Shown: positions 17,865 to 26,746 of the stretch, piece after piece | How positions within the stretch are numbered: the stretch's first letter is position 1 | Layout: every line of letters starts with the position of its first letter | DNA from: Azoarcus_F sp048158365 | GTDB taxonomy: Bacteria; Pseudomonadota; Gammaproteobacteria; Burkholderiales; Rhodocyclaceae | Assembly (NCBI GenBank): GCA_048158365.1 | Contig: JBLLNL010000001.1 | Strand: one strand, 5' to 3' | Length of the DNA: 64,000 bases | Translations under genes and position numbers: made by a program | Notes under the pieces: generated by a model | The model's database searches: none | The model's input: the letters and a program-made list of their open reading frames with translations, nothing else | What the model was told of the DNA's origin: nothing

Positions 17865-18845
17865 TCAGTCCCTGAGGCTTGCCGGGATGGTCACACCTGT
17901 CTCCTCGTAGTAACGCACGGCACCGGCGTGGAAGGGCAGGAAACTGTTCTTGTCCACGTTTTCGGGCAGGGTTTCACGCGCGGCGCTGTGCACCTGCATC
18001 ATCCGCTCGTGGTTATCCATCACCAGCTTGGTGACCTCGTAGGCCAGACTGTCCGGCATGTCCTTGTGGGCGACGGCGAAATTCCACATGGCCACGGTGT
18101 TCTGGTCGTAGTCATGGCCCGCGTAGGTGCCGGCCCGGATGGTCAGGGCGGACACTTCCGGGTGCTTTTCCAGGATGACCGGAAGCTCCTGGTCGTTGAA
18201 GCCGAACATCACCACGTTGGCTTCGGCTGCCAACTGGCTGAACGCGGAGATGGGTATGCCGGCGGCGAAGCAGAAGGCGTCGAGGAGGCCATCCTTGAGC
18301 TGGCTGGCGGCGTCGGCCGCGCCGGTATTCGACTGACGCGCCTGGACGCCGAGGGTTTCCATGAAGCGCGGCCAGTAGGTGCCCGGGGTGCCACCTGCAG
18401 GGCCGACGCTGACACGCTTGCCGCCAAGATCGCTCACCGACTTGATGCCAGAGTTGGCCATGGAGACACACTGGAACGGCGTCTGGTACATTGGAAACAG
18501 TGCGCGCACATCGGTGTGCGGCAGGCCCGGAGCGAGATCACTCCTGCCGTTCCAGGCTTCATACATCGGGCCCATGGTGACCAGTCCGATCCCGTGCTCC
18601 TTCATCTGCACGAGCGTCACGTTCTGCACCGGACCGCCGGTGACTTCGCCGCTGGAGTTGAGGCCGAGGGATTCGCCGATGAAGCTGGCGACGCCGTTGC
18701 CGTACACGAAGTAGGTGCCCCCCTGACTTGCGGTGCCGACGGTGAGGTCGCGCGGCCAGCCAGTGCGATCCTGCGCGACGGCCGCGCCGCTGACCACGGC
18801 GACCCCGGTGGCGACCGCCACCAACGTTTTGACGAGTCCTTTCAT
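17865..18845 (-). CDS. TAXI-family TRAP solute-binding protein (first of two)
   Basis: This is a periplasmic receptor for the fused TRAP permease encoded downstream. The 326-residue protein starts MKGLVKTLVAVATG and has a Sec signal ending near GAAVA-Q. The mature part shows TAXI features (LTVGTASQGGTYFVYG, KRVSVGPAGGTPGTYW). AAGGAG lies upstream of the chosen ATG; a longer open frame lacks such a site. The ligand is unknown, though TAXI proteins are associated with glutamate and other dicarboxylates in a few studied cases. The gene opens the operon TAXI-permease-uspA-TAXI. Confidence 0.92.
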   Translation of the reverse strand: MKGLVKTLVAVATGVAVVSGAAVAQDRTGWPRDLTVGTASQGGTYFVYGNGVASFIGESLGLNSSGEVTGGPVQNVTLVQMKEHGIGLVTMGPMYEAWNGRSDLAPGLPHTDVRALFPMYQTPFQCVSMANSGIKSVSDLGGKRVSVGPAGGTPGTYWPRFMETLGVQARQSNTGAADAASQLKDGLLDAFCFAAGIPISAFSQLAAEANVVMFGFNDQELPVILEKHPEVSALTIRAGTYAGHDYDQNTVAMWNFAVAHKDMPDSLAYEVTKLVMDNHERMMQVHSAARETLPENVDKNSFLPFHAGAVRYYEETGVTIPASLRD

Positions 18846-19199
18846 TGCTGTCTCCTTGTGTTGTCTAAGTACTAGTGCAAGCGATGGAATCGCAAGGATG
18901 AACCACGCGGACATGCTCGCATGTGCATGCCGCGCAACCCATTCGGCGCGCATCTGATCAACGAAGTCAGCCGATTCGATGCGCCGGTATTTCGGTCGTG
19001 ACGATCGCACCGACCAAGGCCGGGAGGCAAGACTCGGCTTGTTGCCCCCGCCCGGGTCGGGGCGATCGGACTATGCCGGTGACCTGCCTGCCGGGGCTCG
19101 ATGCGGATTGTCGTTGCATCCGAAAACCTGTTGGATGCAAGACTAGGCCGCCCGGGGCTGGGCGGCAATTGTGGATACCCCGTATCCGGGCTTCGGGGA
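18846..19199. other. 354-bp gene-free region upstream of the TAXI operon
   Basis: No gene is supported here. It should hold the promoter of the leftward TAXI operon and the 3' end of the adenosyltransferase transcript. The clearest structure is a perfect 8-bp inverted repeat TTGCATCC / GGATGCAA separated by 11 bases (19116-19142), about 270 bp before the TAXI start. A GC-rich hairpin CCGCCC-GGGGCT-GGGCGG follows at about 19148-19165. I could not match a cobalamin or other riboswitch core. Confidence 0.5.
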
Positions 19200-19751
19200 T
19201 CAGGCGTTCTTGCCCTTCTGCCACAGCACGTCGCCGCGCCCGCCGGCGCGATTCAGTACTCGGCCGAGCACGAACAGCAGGTCCGACAGGCGATTGAGAT
19301 ACTGTCTGGGCCCGTCGTTGATCGCCTCCTCCTGGGTCAGGGCGACCAGCATGCGCTCGGCACGGCGGCACACCGTGCGCGCCTGATGAGCCAGCGCGGC
19401 CGGGCGCGTGCCGCCGGGCAGGATGAAGTCCTTGAGGGGTTCGAGGTCGTCGTTGAGGCGATCGAGTTCGTGCTCCAGTTTGTCGACCTGCTTGCCGGTG
19501 ATCATGCTCATGCCGGGGATGCAGACTTCACCGCCGAGGTCGAACAGGTCGTGCTGCACGTCGGTCAGCAGCGTGCGAACGTCGTCGGGCAGTTCCTCGC
19601 ACAACAGCAAACCGATCACCGCGTTCAATTCGTCGACGTCACCCAGACTGTGGATGCGCAGGCTGTTCTTGGACACACGCTTGCCGTCGCCCAGTCCGGT
19701 GGTGCCGGCGTCGCCGGTGCGGGTGTAGATCTTCGACAGTCGGTGTCCCAT
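19200..19751 (-). CDS. Cob(I)yrinic acid a,c-diamide / cob(I)alamin adenosyltransferase, PduO type
   Basis: The enzyme transfers the adenosyl group of ATP to the cobalt of cob(I)alamin, making adenosylcobalamin. The 183-residue protein starts with the PduO-type nucleotide motif TRTGDAGTTGLGDGKR and contains the conserved GGEVCIPG, the FILPGGT segment and RRAERMLVAL and YLNRLSDLLFVLGR helices. It stands alone, divergent from alaS with a 124-bp gap. No other cobalamin genes are in the window, so a role in salvage or in supplying a B12-dependent enzyme elsewhere is inferred. Confidence 0.94.
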   Translation of the reverse strand: MGHRLSKIYTRTGDAGTTGLGDGKRVSKNSLRIHSLGDVDELNAVIGLLLCEELPDDVRTLLTDVQHDLFDLGGEVCIPGMSMITGKQVDKLEHELDRLNDDLEPLKDFILPGGTRPAALAHQARTVCRRAERMLVALTQEEAINDGPRQYLNRLSDLLFVLGRVLNRAGGRGDVLWQKGKNA

Positions 19752-19875
19752 TCAAGCCTTCCTTTGATCTCGGGTTTCGCGCCGAGCCGGTTCGTAATCG
19801 GCGGAGGGGCGCATGATAAACTTGCTGACTCGCCGGTTGGGCCGGTTTCCTCGTCTTCGCACAGTCAGAGTATCC

Positions 19876-22497
19876 ATGAAAAGCGCCGAAATCCGCAAAA
19901 AGTTCCTCGACTACTTCGCCTCCAAGGGACACCAGATCGTCTCGTCCAGTTCGCTGGTGCCGCAGGACGATCCGACGCTGCTGTTCACCAATGCCGGCAT
20001 GAACCAGTTCAAGGATGTGTTCCTCGGTTTCGACAAACGGCCCTACACCCGCGCGACCACGTCGCAGAAGTGCGTTCGCGCCGGCGGCAAGCACAACGAC
20101 CTCGAGAACGTCGGTTACACCGCGCGTCATCACACCTTCTTCGAGATGCTCGGCAATTTCTCGTTCGGCGACTATTTCAAACGCGACGCGATCGGCTACG
20201 CGTGGGAACTGCTGACCGACGTCTACAAACTTCCCAAGAGCAAGCTGTGGGTCACCGTCTATTCGGAAGACGACGAGGCCTACGACATCTGGACGCGCGA
20301 CATGGGGGTGTCGAGCGAGCGGGTCATCCGCATCGGCGACAACAAGGGTGCGCGCTACGCGTCGGACAATTTCTGGATGATGGGCGAGACCGGTCCTTGC
20401 GGGCCCTGCACCGAGATCTTCTACGATCACGGTCCCGAGATCTGGGGCGGGCCGCCGGGGTCGCCTGAGGAGGACGGCGACCGCTACATCGAGATCTGGA
20501 ACGTGGTTTTCATGCAATTCAACCGCGACGAGCACGGCGTCATGCATCCGCTGCCCAAGCCCAGCGTCGACACCGGCATGGGTCTGGAGCGCATCTCGGC
20601 AGTGCTGCAGCACGTTCATGCGAACTACGAGATCGATCTGTTCCGGAGTCTGATCGGCGCGGCCGCGCGCGAGACCGGGTGTGCGGACCCGGCCAGTCCC
20701 AGCCTCAAGGTGATCGCCGATCATATCCGGGCCTGTTGTTTCCTGATCGCGGACGGCGTCATTCCGGGCAACGAGGGTCGGGGTTACGTGCTGCGCCGGA
20801 TCATTCGACGCGCCATCCGGCACGGCTGGAAGCTGGGCGCACGCGGCGCGTTCTTCCACCGCCTGGTGCCCGATCTCGCGGCCGAGATGGGCGAAGCCTA
20901 TCCGCAGCTCAAGACCGACCAGACGCGCATCGTCGCGGTGCTGAGGCAGGAGGAGGAGCGCTTCCTGGCGACCATCGACAACGGCATGGACATCCTCGAG
21001 GCCGAGCTCGCCGCCATGCACAAGCGTGGAGAAGAGCGCTTCAGCGGCGAGACCGCCTTCAAGCTGCATGACACCTTCGGTTTCCCGCTCGATCTGACCG
21101 CCGACGTGTGCCGGGAGCGGGGCGTGACGGTCGACTCGGCTGCCTTCGATGCGGCGATGAGCCGGCAGCGTGAGCAGGCGCGGGCAGCCGGCAGGTTCCG
21201 GATGGCGGCCAGCCTGGATTATGGTGGGCCCGAAACGGCCTTCGAGGGTTATGCGACGCTGGAGACGCGCGCCAGCGTTCTGGCGCTGTACAAGGATGGC
21301 ACGCCGGTCAATCAGCTCGACGAGGGCGACCTCGGCGTCATCGTGCTCGATCACACCCCGTTCTACGCGGAATCGGGCGGCCAGGTCGGCGACCGCGGTG
21401 AGCTGCGCGGCAGCGCAGGGATCTTTGCGGTCGAGGACACGCAGAAGATCCAGGCGACCGTATTCGGCCATCACGGCATCGTCCGGACCGGCAGCCTGTC
21501 GGTCGGGCAGGGCGTGGGCGCCCGCGTGGACGCCGCCGCGCGAGACGCCACCGCCCGCAACCATTCGGTCACGCACCTGATGCACAAGGCCTTGCGCGAG
21601 GTGCTGGGGGCGCACGTGCAGCAGAAGGGTTCGCTGGTCGATCCGGACAAGACCCGCTTCGATTTCACGCATCACGCACCGATGACCGCCGAGGAGATCC
21701 GGGAAGTCGAGGAACTGGTCAATCGCGAGATCCTCGACAACGCCGAAACCCGGGCCGAGGCGATGTCGCTCGAAGCCGCGCAGAAGACCGGCGCGATGAT
21801 GTTGTTCGGCGAGAAATATGGCGACGAGGTACGGGTCCTCAGCATCGGCTCGTCGGTCGAACTGTGCGGTGGAACGCATGTCGGGCGCACCGGCGATATC
21901 GGCTTGTTCAAGATCGTGACCGAAGGCGGTGTGGCGGCGGGCGTGCGTCGGGTCGAGGCGGTCACCGGGGCCAACGCGCTGCGCTATGTGCAGGAGCAGG
22001 AGCGACGGGTGCAGGGCGTATCGGCGCTGCTGAAGGTGCAGCCGGACGACCTGGCCGAACGGGTGACAGGAATGCTGGAGAACGTGCGTGCGCTCGAAAA
22101 GGAACTGGCGCGCTTGAAATCCAGATTGGCCAGCAGCCAGGGTGACGACCTCGTGGCCGGGGCACGAGAGATCAATGGCTGCAAGGTGCTCGCGACGACG
22201 CTGGAAGGCGCCGACGTGCCGGCGATGCGCGAGACCATGGACAAGCTCAGGGATAAGCTCGGAAGCGCGGCGATCGTGCTCGCGTCGGTCAGGGAGGGCA
22301 AGGTGACCCTGATCGCGGGCGTCACACCCGACATGACCGCGCGGATCAAGGCCGGCGAGCTGGTGAACATGGTCGCGCAGCAGGTCGGTGGCAAGGGCGG
22401 CGGCCGTCCGGATATGGCCCAGGCCGGGGGCACCGACCCGTCCAAGCTGCCCGCGGCGCTTGCCAGCGTCGGCGATTGGGTGGCCGCGCGCCTCTGA
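19876..22497 (+). CDS. alaS: Alanyl-tRNA synthetase
   Basis: AlaS charges tRNA-Ala and edits mischarged Ser/Gly. The 873-residue protein contains the class II core (DPTLLFTNAGMNQFKD, RHHTFFEMLGNFSFGDYF in part), the editing-site zinc motif HSVTHLMH with the distal CGGTHVGRTGDIG, and the C-terminal oligomerisation/tRNA-binding C-Ala domain ending near GGRPDMAQAGG. The start MKSAEIRKKFLDYF is chosen to match the family; an upstream ATG in frame at 19813 is unlikely. It converges with algC, with only 10 bp between the stop codons. Confidence 0.98.
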   Translation: MKSAEIRKKFLDYFASKGHQIVSSSSLVPQDDPTLLFTNAGMNQFKDVFLGFDKRPYTRATTSQKCVRAGGKHNDLENVGYTARHHTFFEMLGNFSFGDYFKRDAIGYAWELLTDVYKLPKSKLWVTVYSEDDEAYDIWTRDMGVSSERVIRIGDNKGARYASDNFWMMGETGPCGPCTEIFYDHGPEIWGGPPGSPEEDGDRYIEIWNVVFMQFNRDEHGVMHPLPKPSVDTGMGLERISAVLQHVHANYEIDLFRSLIGAAARETGCADPASPSLKVIADHIRACCFLIADGVIPGNEGRGYVLRRIIRRAIRHGWKLGARGAFFHRLVPDLAAEMGEAYPQLKTDQTRIVAVLRQEEERFLATIDNGMDILEAELAAMHKRGEERFSGETAFKLHDTFGFPLDLTADVCRERGVTVDSAAFDAAMSRQREQARAAGRFRMAASLDYGGPETAFEGYATLETRASVLALYKDGTPVNQLDEGDLGVIVLDHTPFYAESGGQVGDRGELRGSAGIFAVEDTQKIQATVFGHHGIVRTGSLSVGQGVGARVDAAARDATARNHSVTHLMHKALREVLGAHVQQKGSLVDPDKTRFDFTHHAPMTAEEIREVEELVNREILDNAETRAEAMSLEAAQKTGAMMLFGEKYGDEVRVLSIGSSVELCGGTHVGRTGDIGLFKIVTEGGVAAGVRRVEAVTGANALRYVQEQERRVQGVSALLKVQPDDLAERVTGMLENVRALEKELARLKSRLASSQGDDLVAGAREINGCKVLATTLEGADVPAMRETMDKLRDKLGSAAIVLASVREGKVTLIAGVTPDMTARIKAGELVNMVAQQVGGKGGGRPDMAQAGGTDPSKLPAALASVGDWVAARL

Positions 22498-22507
22498 ACG
22501 TGCGCGG

Positions 22508-23896
22508 TCAGAAGGACAGCGCGAGCCCTGGCCAGACGCGTTCGATGGCGACGCGGAACTGATTCTGGATCCGGCCCAGGGCCTGCACGTCGTCGGCCTC
22601 GAAGCGCAGCACGACCACCGGGGTCGTGTTCGAGGCCCGTGCCAGGCCGAAGCCGTCCGGATACTCCACCCGTACGCCGTCGATCGTGATTATCTCGTCC
22701 GGTGCGCCGAAGTCGGCTGATTCACGCAGGCGCTTCACCAGTTCGAAGGGCTCGCCTTCGCGCATCGCGATGTTCAGTTCGGGTGTGCTGATCGAATTCG
22801 GCAGAGCCTTCAGGACCGCAGATGGATCGGGATGGCGGGACAGGATCTCGAGCAGCCGGCCGGCGGTGTAGAGCGCGTCGTCGAAACCGAACCAGCGCTC
22901 CTTGAAGAACACATGGCCACTCATCTCTCCGGCGAGCGGCGCCCCGGTCTCCTTCAGCTTGGCCTTGACCAGCGCGTGACCGGTGTTCCACATGGTTGGC
23001 TTGCCTCCATGGGCCCGGATCCAGTCGGCCAGCTTGCGGGTACATTTGACGTCATAGATGATCTCGCCGCCCGGCACCCTGGTCAGCACGTCGGCGGCGA
23101 AGAGCATCAACTGGCGGTCCGGGTAGATGATCTCGCCGTCCCGGGTCACGACCCCGAGGCGATCACCGTCGCCGTCGAACGCGAGACCGAGTTCGGCATC
23201 CGTGTCACGCAGCGTCCTGATGAGGTCCTGAAGATTCTCGGGTTTGGACGGGTCTGGGTGGTGATTCGGAAACGTGCCGTCGACGTCGCAGAACAGTTCG
23301 ACGACTTCGCAGCCGAGCGCGCGCAGCAGTTCGGGTGCGACCGCTCCGGCCACACCGTTGCCACAGTCGATGACCACCTTGATCGGGCGCGCCAGCCGCA
23401 CGTCCGAAGTCACCCGTGAAAGATAGGCTTCCTTGACCGATGTGGATCGGAGCGCACCTTGCCCGGTGCTGAAGTCATTGTCGGTGATGCGCCGGCGCAG
23501 ATCCTGGATCATTTCGCCATACAGGGTTTCGCCGCCGAGAACCATCTTCAGCCCGTTGTAGTCCGGCGGGTTGTGACTGCCGGTGACGCTGACGCACGAA
23601 TGCGTGTCGAGATGGAATGCGGCGAAATAGGTCAGCGGTGTCGGCGCACAACCGATGTCGATCACGTCTATTCCGGCGGCACGGATCCCGTCGGCCAGGG
23701 CCGCGGCAAGCGATGGTCCCGACAGTCGACCGTCACGCCCGACCGCGATCGTCGATTGTCCGCGGCGCGCCGCCTCGGAACCGATCGCCCGCCCGATCGC
23801 TCTGACCGCATCTTCGGTCAGCGTCTTGTCGACGATGCCGCGGATATCGTAGGCCTTGAAGATCTCGGGAGCGGGAACGGGGCTGAATGTGGTCAT
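22508..23896 (-). CDS. algC: Phosphomannomutase/phosphoglucomutase, AlgC family
   Basis: This enzyme interconverts hexose 6-phosphates and 1-phosphates of mannose and glucose for surface polysaccharide and nucleotide-sugar synthesis. The 462 residues fit the family. The catalytic phosphoserine lies in VTGSHNPPDYNG, the metal loop is FDGDGDRLG, the sugar-binding loop is GEMSGHVFF and the C-terminal phosphate loop is VRFRASNTTPV-like. The start MTTFSPVPAPEIFKAYD was chosen because it aligns with family N-termini. It is monocistronic by position and convergent with alaS. Confidence 0.93.
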   Translation of the reverse strand: MTTFSPVPAPEIFKAYDIRGIVDKTLTEDAVRAIGRAIGSEAARRGQSTIAVGRDGRLSGPSLAAALADGIRAAGIDVIDIGCAPTPLTYFAAFHLDTHSCVSVTGSHNPPDYNGLKMVLGGETLYGEMIQDLRRRITDNDFSTGQGALRSTSVKEAYLSRVTSDVRLARPIKVVIDCGNGVAGAVAPELLRALGCEVVELFCDVDGTFPNHHPDPSKPENLQDLIRTLRDTDAELGLAFDGDGDRLGVVTRDGEIIYPDRQLMLFAADVLTRVPGGEIIYDVKCTRKLADWIRAHGGKPTMWNTGHALVKAKLKETGAPLAGEMSGHVFFKERWFGFDDALYTAGRLLEILSRHPDPSAVLKALPNSISTPELNIAMREGEPFELVKRLRESADFGAPDEIITIDGVRVEYPDGFGLARASNTTPVVVLRFEADDVQALGRIQNQFRVAIERVWPGLALSF

Positions 23897-23988
23897 GTCG
23901 GCGTGCGGCAGGTTGATGAGTGAAGCGCGATTATCGCATGGGCATGGGCACCACATCTCAGTCCGTCACGAGCGTCATGCCGTCAGCC

Positions 23989-24990
23989 TCAGGCTTTGTG
24001 AAGCCGATCGAAGAATTCCAGCACGCGCTGCGGCATCCAGTCGATATGGCCCGGCCAGGGTCCCGACAGGAAACCGACATGGCCGCCGGCCAGCGGGCAT
24101 TCGAAGACGACCTGGCCCGACAGTTCGGCAGGGGCCGGGAGTGCGTCGGGCGGGACGAAGGGATCGTTGCGCGCATTGAGCAGCAGGGTCGGCGTCGTGA
24201 TGCCTTTGAGCCAGGGTTTGCTGGAGGCGCGGGTCCAGTAGTCGCGAACGCCGGTGAAGCCATGAACCGGACCCGTGTAGACGTCGTCGAACTGCCGCAG
24301 CGTGGTCGCTGCGCGCAGCCGTGCCGGATCGAACAGCGCTGGATCGCGTGCCAGCTTGTCGAGCGCCTTGCGACGCAGGGTCTGCAGGAAGTTCAGCGTG
24401 TAGATCCGGTTGAACCCGCGTTCGAGTGCATGCCCGGACAAGGTCAGATCCAGCGGTGGGCAGATCGCCGCGCCACCGGCCACGACGGCGCCTGCATCGC
24501 GCTCACGCTCCCCGAGCCACTTCAGCAATGCGTTGCCGCCCAGTGACACGCCGGCCGCGAACAGCGGGGCTGAGCCTGCGGCCGGTTTCAGTGCCCGCAG
24601 AATCCAGTCGATCTCGTCACTGTCCCCGGAATGGTAGGCTCGGGCCAGCCGATTGGGTTCGCCCGAGCAGCCCCGAAAGTGGGGTACGACGCCACGCCAG
24701 CCTCGTCGCGCGATGGCGCGCATCAGGCTGCGTGCGTAGTGGGAACGACTTGATCCCTCTAGTCCATGGAACAGTACCACCAGCGGTGCTTCCGGAAGAT
24801 GGATGCCGACAAGCCAGTCCAGATCGATGAAGTCGCCATCCGGCGTTTCGAGACGCTCGCGCCGGTAGGGCGGCGGTGCCCCACGGCGGGTCAGCGGAAA
24901 GATGGTCTGTGCGTGTCCGCCGGGCAGCCAGAGTGGAGCATGGAAGGCGGGTTCTAGCCCGGCAAGGTTCGCGGGGTGCCCGGCGCTCAA
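23989..24990 (-). CDS. YheT-family alpha/beta hydrolase
   Basis: This cytoplasmic hydrolase belongs to the YheT/AB-hydrolase 4 family, which has no firmly established substrate. The core shows LVVLFHGLEGSSRSHYARS, the nucleophile elbow GVSLGGNALLKWLGE, an acid in NARNDPFVP and the final histidine in GGHVGFLSG. No ATG fits; a TTG at 24988-24990 overlaps the stop codon of the preceding gene (TTGA) and gives a 333-residue protein of normal length, so translation probably depends on coupling. It is the last gene of the ilvE unit. Confidence 0.86.
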   Translation of the reverse strand: MSAGHPANLAGLEPAFHAPLWLPGGHAQTIFPLTRRGAPPPYRRERLETPDGDFIDLDWLVGIHLPEAPLVVLFHGLEGSSRSHYARSLMRAIARRGWRGVVPHFRGCSGEPNRLARAYHSGDSDEIDWILRALKPAAGSAPLFAAGVSLGGNALLKWLGERERDAGAVVAGGAAICPPLDLTLSGHALERGFNRIYTLNFLQTLRRKALDKLARDPALFDPARLRAATTLRQFDDVYTGPVHGFTGVRDYWTRASSKPWLKGITTPTLLLNARNDPFVPPDALPAPAELSGQVVFECPLAGGHVGFLSGPWPGHIDWMPQRVLEFFDRLHKA

Positions 24991-25427
24991 TGCATCATTC
25001 GCGGGTTGCCGCTGGCGCTGCCCATGGCGAGCGCTTCGGACGCCGGGGAGGCATGATGCAGGACCATGCGCCATCCGGTCGGACCGCGAACATAGGCGTT
25101 GGTCGCGATCATGGGCGGATGGAACTGATCGTCGCCTTCGATCGCGACATGCTCCAGCACGTTATGCACGGTCAGCAGCATGCTGTTGCTGATGACCTGA
25201 TGCGAGGTGCGCACGATCAGCCGCGCGCCACCTGTGAACAGCCTTCGCCAGGACTCACGGATCGCATTCAGCCCGACCCATCGCGGCCCGTCGGGATGAA
25301 TGCACACGACTTCCTCGTCCTCGGACCAGAGGTTCATCATCGCATCGAGGTCAGAGCGCTCAAGCGCCTCGTAGAAGGCGCTTTCCACTTCCGCAGCCGA
25401 GTTGAAGGTGGGTCTGCCGGATGTCAC
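24987..25427 (-). CDS. SnoaL-like / nuclear transport factor 2 family protein
   Basis: This small protein of about 146 residues has the cone-shaped NTF2/SnoaL fold signature: SAAEVESAFYEALERSDLDAMMNLWS at the start (quoted in part), then EEVVCIHPDGPRWVGLNAIRESW and a closing YVRGPTGWRMVLHHASP. Such proteins are cytoplasmic isomerase-like or binding domains; the function of this member is unknown. The start is uncertain because no ATG is available; a GTG at 25425-25427 is the best candidate after the end of the zinc-finger gene. Its stop overlaps the TTG start proposed for the YheT-like hydrolase. Confidence 0.75.
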   Translation of the reverse strand: MTSGRPTFNSAAEVESAFYEALERSDLDAMMNLWSEDEEVVCIHPDGPRWVGLNAIRESWRRLFTGGARLIVRTSHQVISNSMLLTVHNVLEHVAIEGDDQFHPPMIATNAYVRGPTGWRMVLHHASPASEALAMGSASGNPRMMH

Positions 25428-25471
25428 GGTGGAATGGGCATTGCCAGGAAAAACGCGCGTGGCCGTGGGTT

Positions 25472-25666
25472 TCAGTGATGCCCCTTGGGGTGATCGCCTG
25501 TGAACACGTAACGCGCACTGCAGTACGGGCACACCACCTCGCCTTCCTTGACGACATCGAGAAAGACGCGTGGATGCTGAGCCCAGAGCGGCGCATTCGG
25601 GCGCGGACACGCGAGCGGAAGATCCTTGATCGATACCGTGACAGATTTGTTGCGCGTTTCATTCAT
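25472..25666 (-). CDS. Small zinc-finger protein, CHCC type
   Basis: This is a 64-residue protein with a C-x8-H-x14-C-x2-C arrangement (LACPRPN, QHPRVFLDV, VVCPYCSARYVF), the zf-CHCC zinc ribbon also found in the NDUFS6-like subunit of respiratory complex I. Bacterial stand-alone versions have no proven role. A GAGGAG site precedes the ATG. It directly follows ilvE with a 10-bp gap, a pairing seen often in proteobacteria, so it is probably co-translated with the aminotransferase. Confidence 0.88.
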   Translation of the reverse strand: MNETRNKSVTVSIKDLPLACPRPNAPLWAQHPRVFLDVVKEGEVVCPYCSARYVFTGDHPKGHH

Positions 25667-25676
25667 GATCGACTCC

Positions 25677-26597
25677 TCAAACGAACGCCAGCCAGCTCTC
25701 GTACTCGGGTGCGCGCCCGTTGACGACCTCGAAGAAGCGTGACTGGATCTTCTGCGTGATCGGACCACGCCTGCCGGTGCCGATGACCCGGTTGTCGAGT
25801 TCGCGAATCGGGGTCACCTCGGCCGCGGTTCCGGTGAAGAAGGCCTCGTCGGCGATATAGATGTCGTCGCGGGTCAGTCGCCTGGACTGCACCTGCAGGT
25901 CCATTTCGGCAGCGATCCGGAAGACCGAGTCGCGGGTGATCCCGGTCAGCGCAGACGCGATCTCGGGTTCGTAGATCTTGCCGTCCTTGATAACGAACAG
26001 GTTCTCGCCCGCGCCTTCGGCGACGAAACCCTGGGTGTCAAGCAACAGGGCTTCATCGTAGCCCTCGGCGGTGACTTCGAGGTTGGCCAGAATCGAGTTC
26101 GCGTAGGTACTGGCGACCTTGGCGCGCGGCATCGTGACATTCACATGATGGCGCGCATAGGACGAGGTCTTGACGCGGATCCCCTTTTCCAGACCCTCTT
26201 CGCCCAGATATGCACCCCACGGCCAGGCGGCGATCGAGACGTGCACTGTCGAGCCGCGTGTCGAGATGCCCATCTTCTCGGAACCATAGAAGGCGATCGG
26301 CCGGATGTAGCAGGACTCGAGCTTGTTGGCCCGCACCACTTCGAGCTGGGCCTCCATGAGTTCATCCCTGCTGTACGGGATGTCCATCATGTAGATCTTG
26401 CCCGAGTTGATCAGGCGCTGTGTATGTTCGGCGAGCCGGAAGATCGCGGTGCCCTTGACCGTGTTGTATGCACGGACACCTTCGAAGACGGCGAGACCGT
26501 AGTGCAGAGAGTGCGTCAGCACATGCGTGGTCGCATCGCGCCATGGCACGAGTTTGCCGTCGTACCAGATCAAACCGTCGCGGTCAGCCATGGACAT
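25677..26597 (-). CDS. ilvE: Branched-chain amino acid aminotransferase
   Basis: IlvE performs the last step of isoleucine, leucine and valine synthesis using PLP and glutamate. The 306 residues match the family. The N-terminal IWYDGKLVPW, the HYGLAVFEGVRAY block, the PLP lysine in TMPRAKVAST and the EGAGENLFVIKDGKI segment are all present. The ATG at 26597 is preceded by GGAGA. It leads a leftward unit with the CHCC zinc finger, an NTF2-like protein and a YheT-like hydrolase. Confidence 0.96.
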   Translation of the reverse strand: MSMADRDGLIWYDGKLVPWRDATTHVLTHSLHYGLAVFEGVRAYNTVKGTAIFRLAEHTQRLINSGKIYMMDIPYSRDELMEAQLEVVRANKLESCYIRPIAFYGSEKMGISTRGSTVHVSIAAWPWGAYLGEEGLEKGIRVKTSSYARHHVNVTMPRAKVASTYANSILANLEVTAEGYDEALLLDTQGFVAEGAGENLFVIKDGKIYEPEIASALTGITRDSVFRIAAEMDLQVQSRRLTRDDIYIADEAFFTGTAAEVTPIRELDNRVIGTGRRGPITQKIQSRFFEVVNGRAPEYESWLAFV

Positions 26598-26674
26598 GGT
26601 GAAAATCTCCAGCGGTGTTGTTGGTATGCGTGCGCCGATCGAGGCGCAGGACGATCCGCGATTTTAGCGCAAAC

Positions 26675-26715
26675 TTCGCGCCGCGGTGCGGGCTTGCCCC
26701 GACCAGGGGCGCGAA
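26675..26715. repeat. Imperfect GC-rich inverted repeat, REP-like
   Basis: TTCGCGCC (26675-26682) pairs with GGCGCGAA (26708-26715) around a GC-rich middle that contains CGGGCTTGCCCC and GACCAGGGGC. A related sequence, GGGCTTGCCCC-T-GACCGGGGC, occurs after the rubrerythrin gene at about 54180-54199. Two partial matches are not enough to define a family. Confidence 0.4.
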
Positions 26716-26746
26716 ATTGCAGCCGCGAGGGCATCTCCGCCGGAAA

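Noticed and set aside
18846..19199. Possible cobalamin riboswitch near the adenosyltransferase gene
   Set aside because: The region is downstream of that gene, and I could not find the conserved B12-box or core helices on either strand.
19639..21879. Open frame of 746 codons opposite alaS
   Set aside because: Antisense shadow of alaS typical of high-GC coding DNA; no family features.
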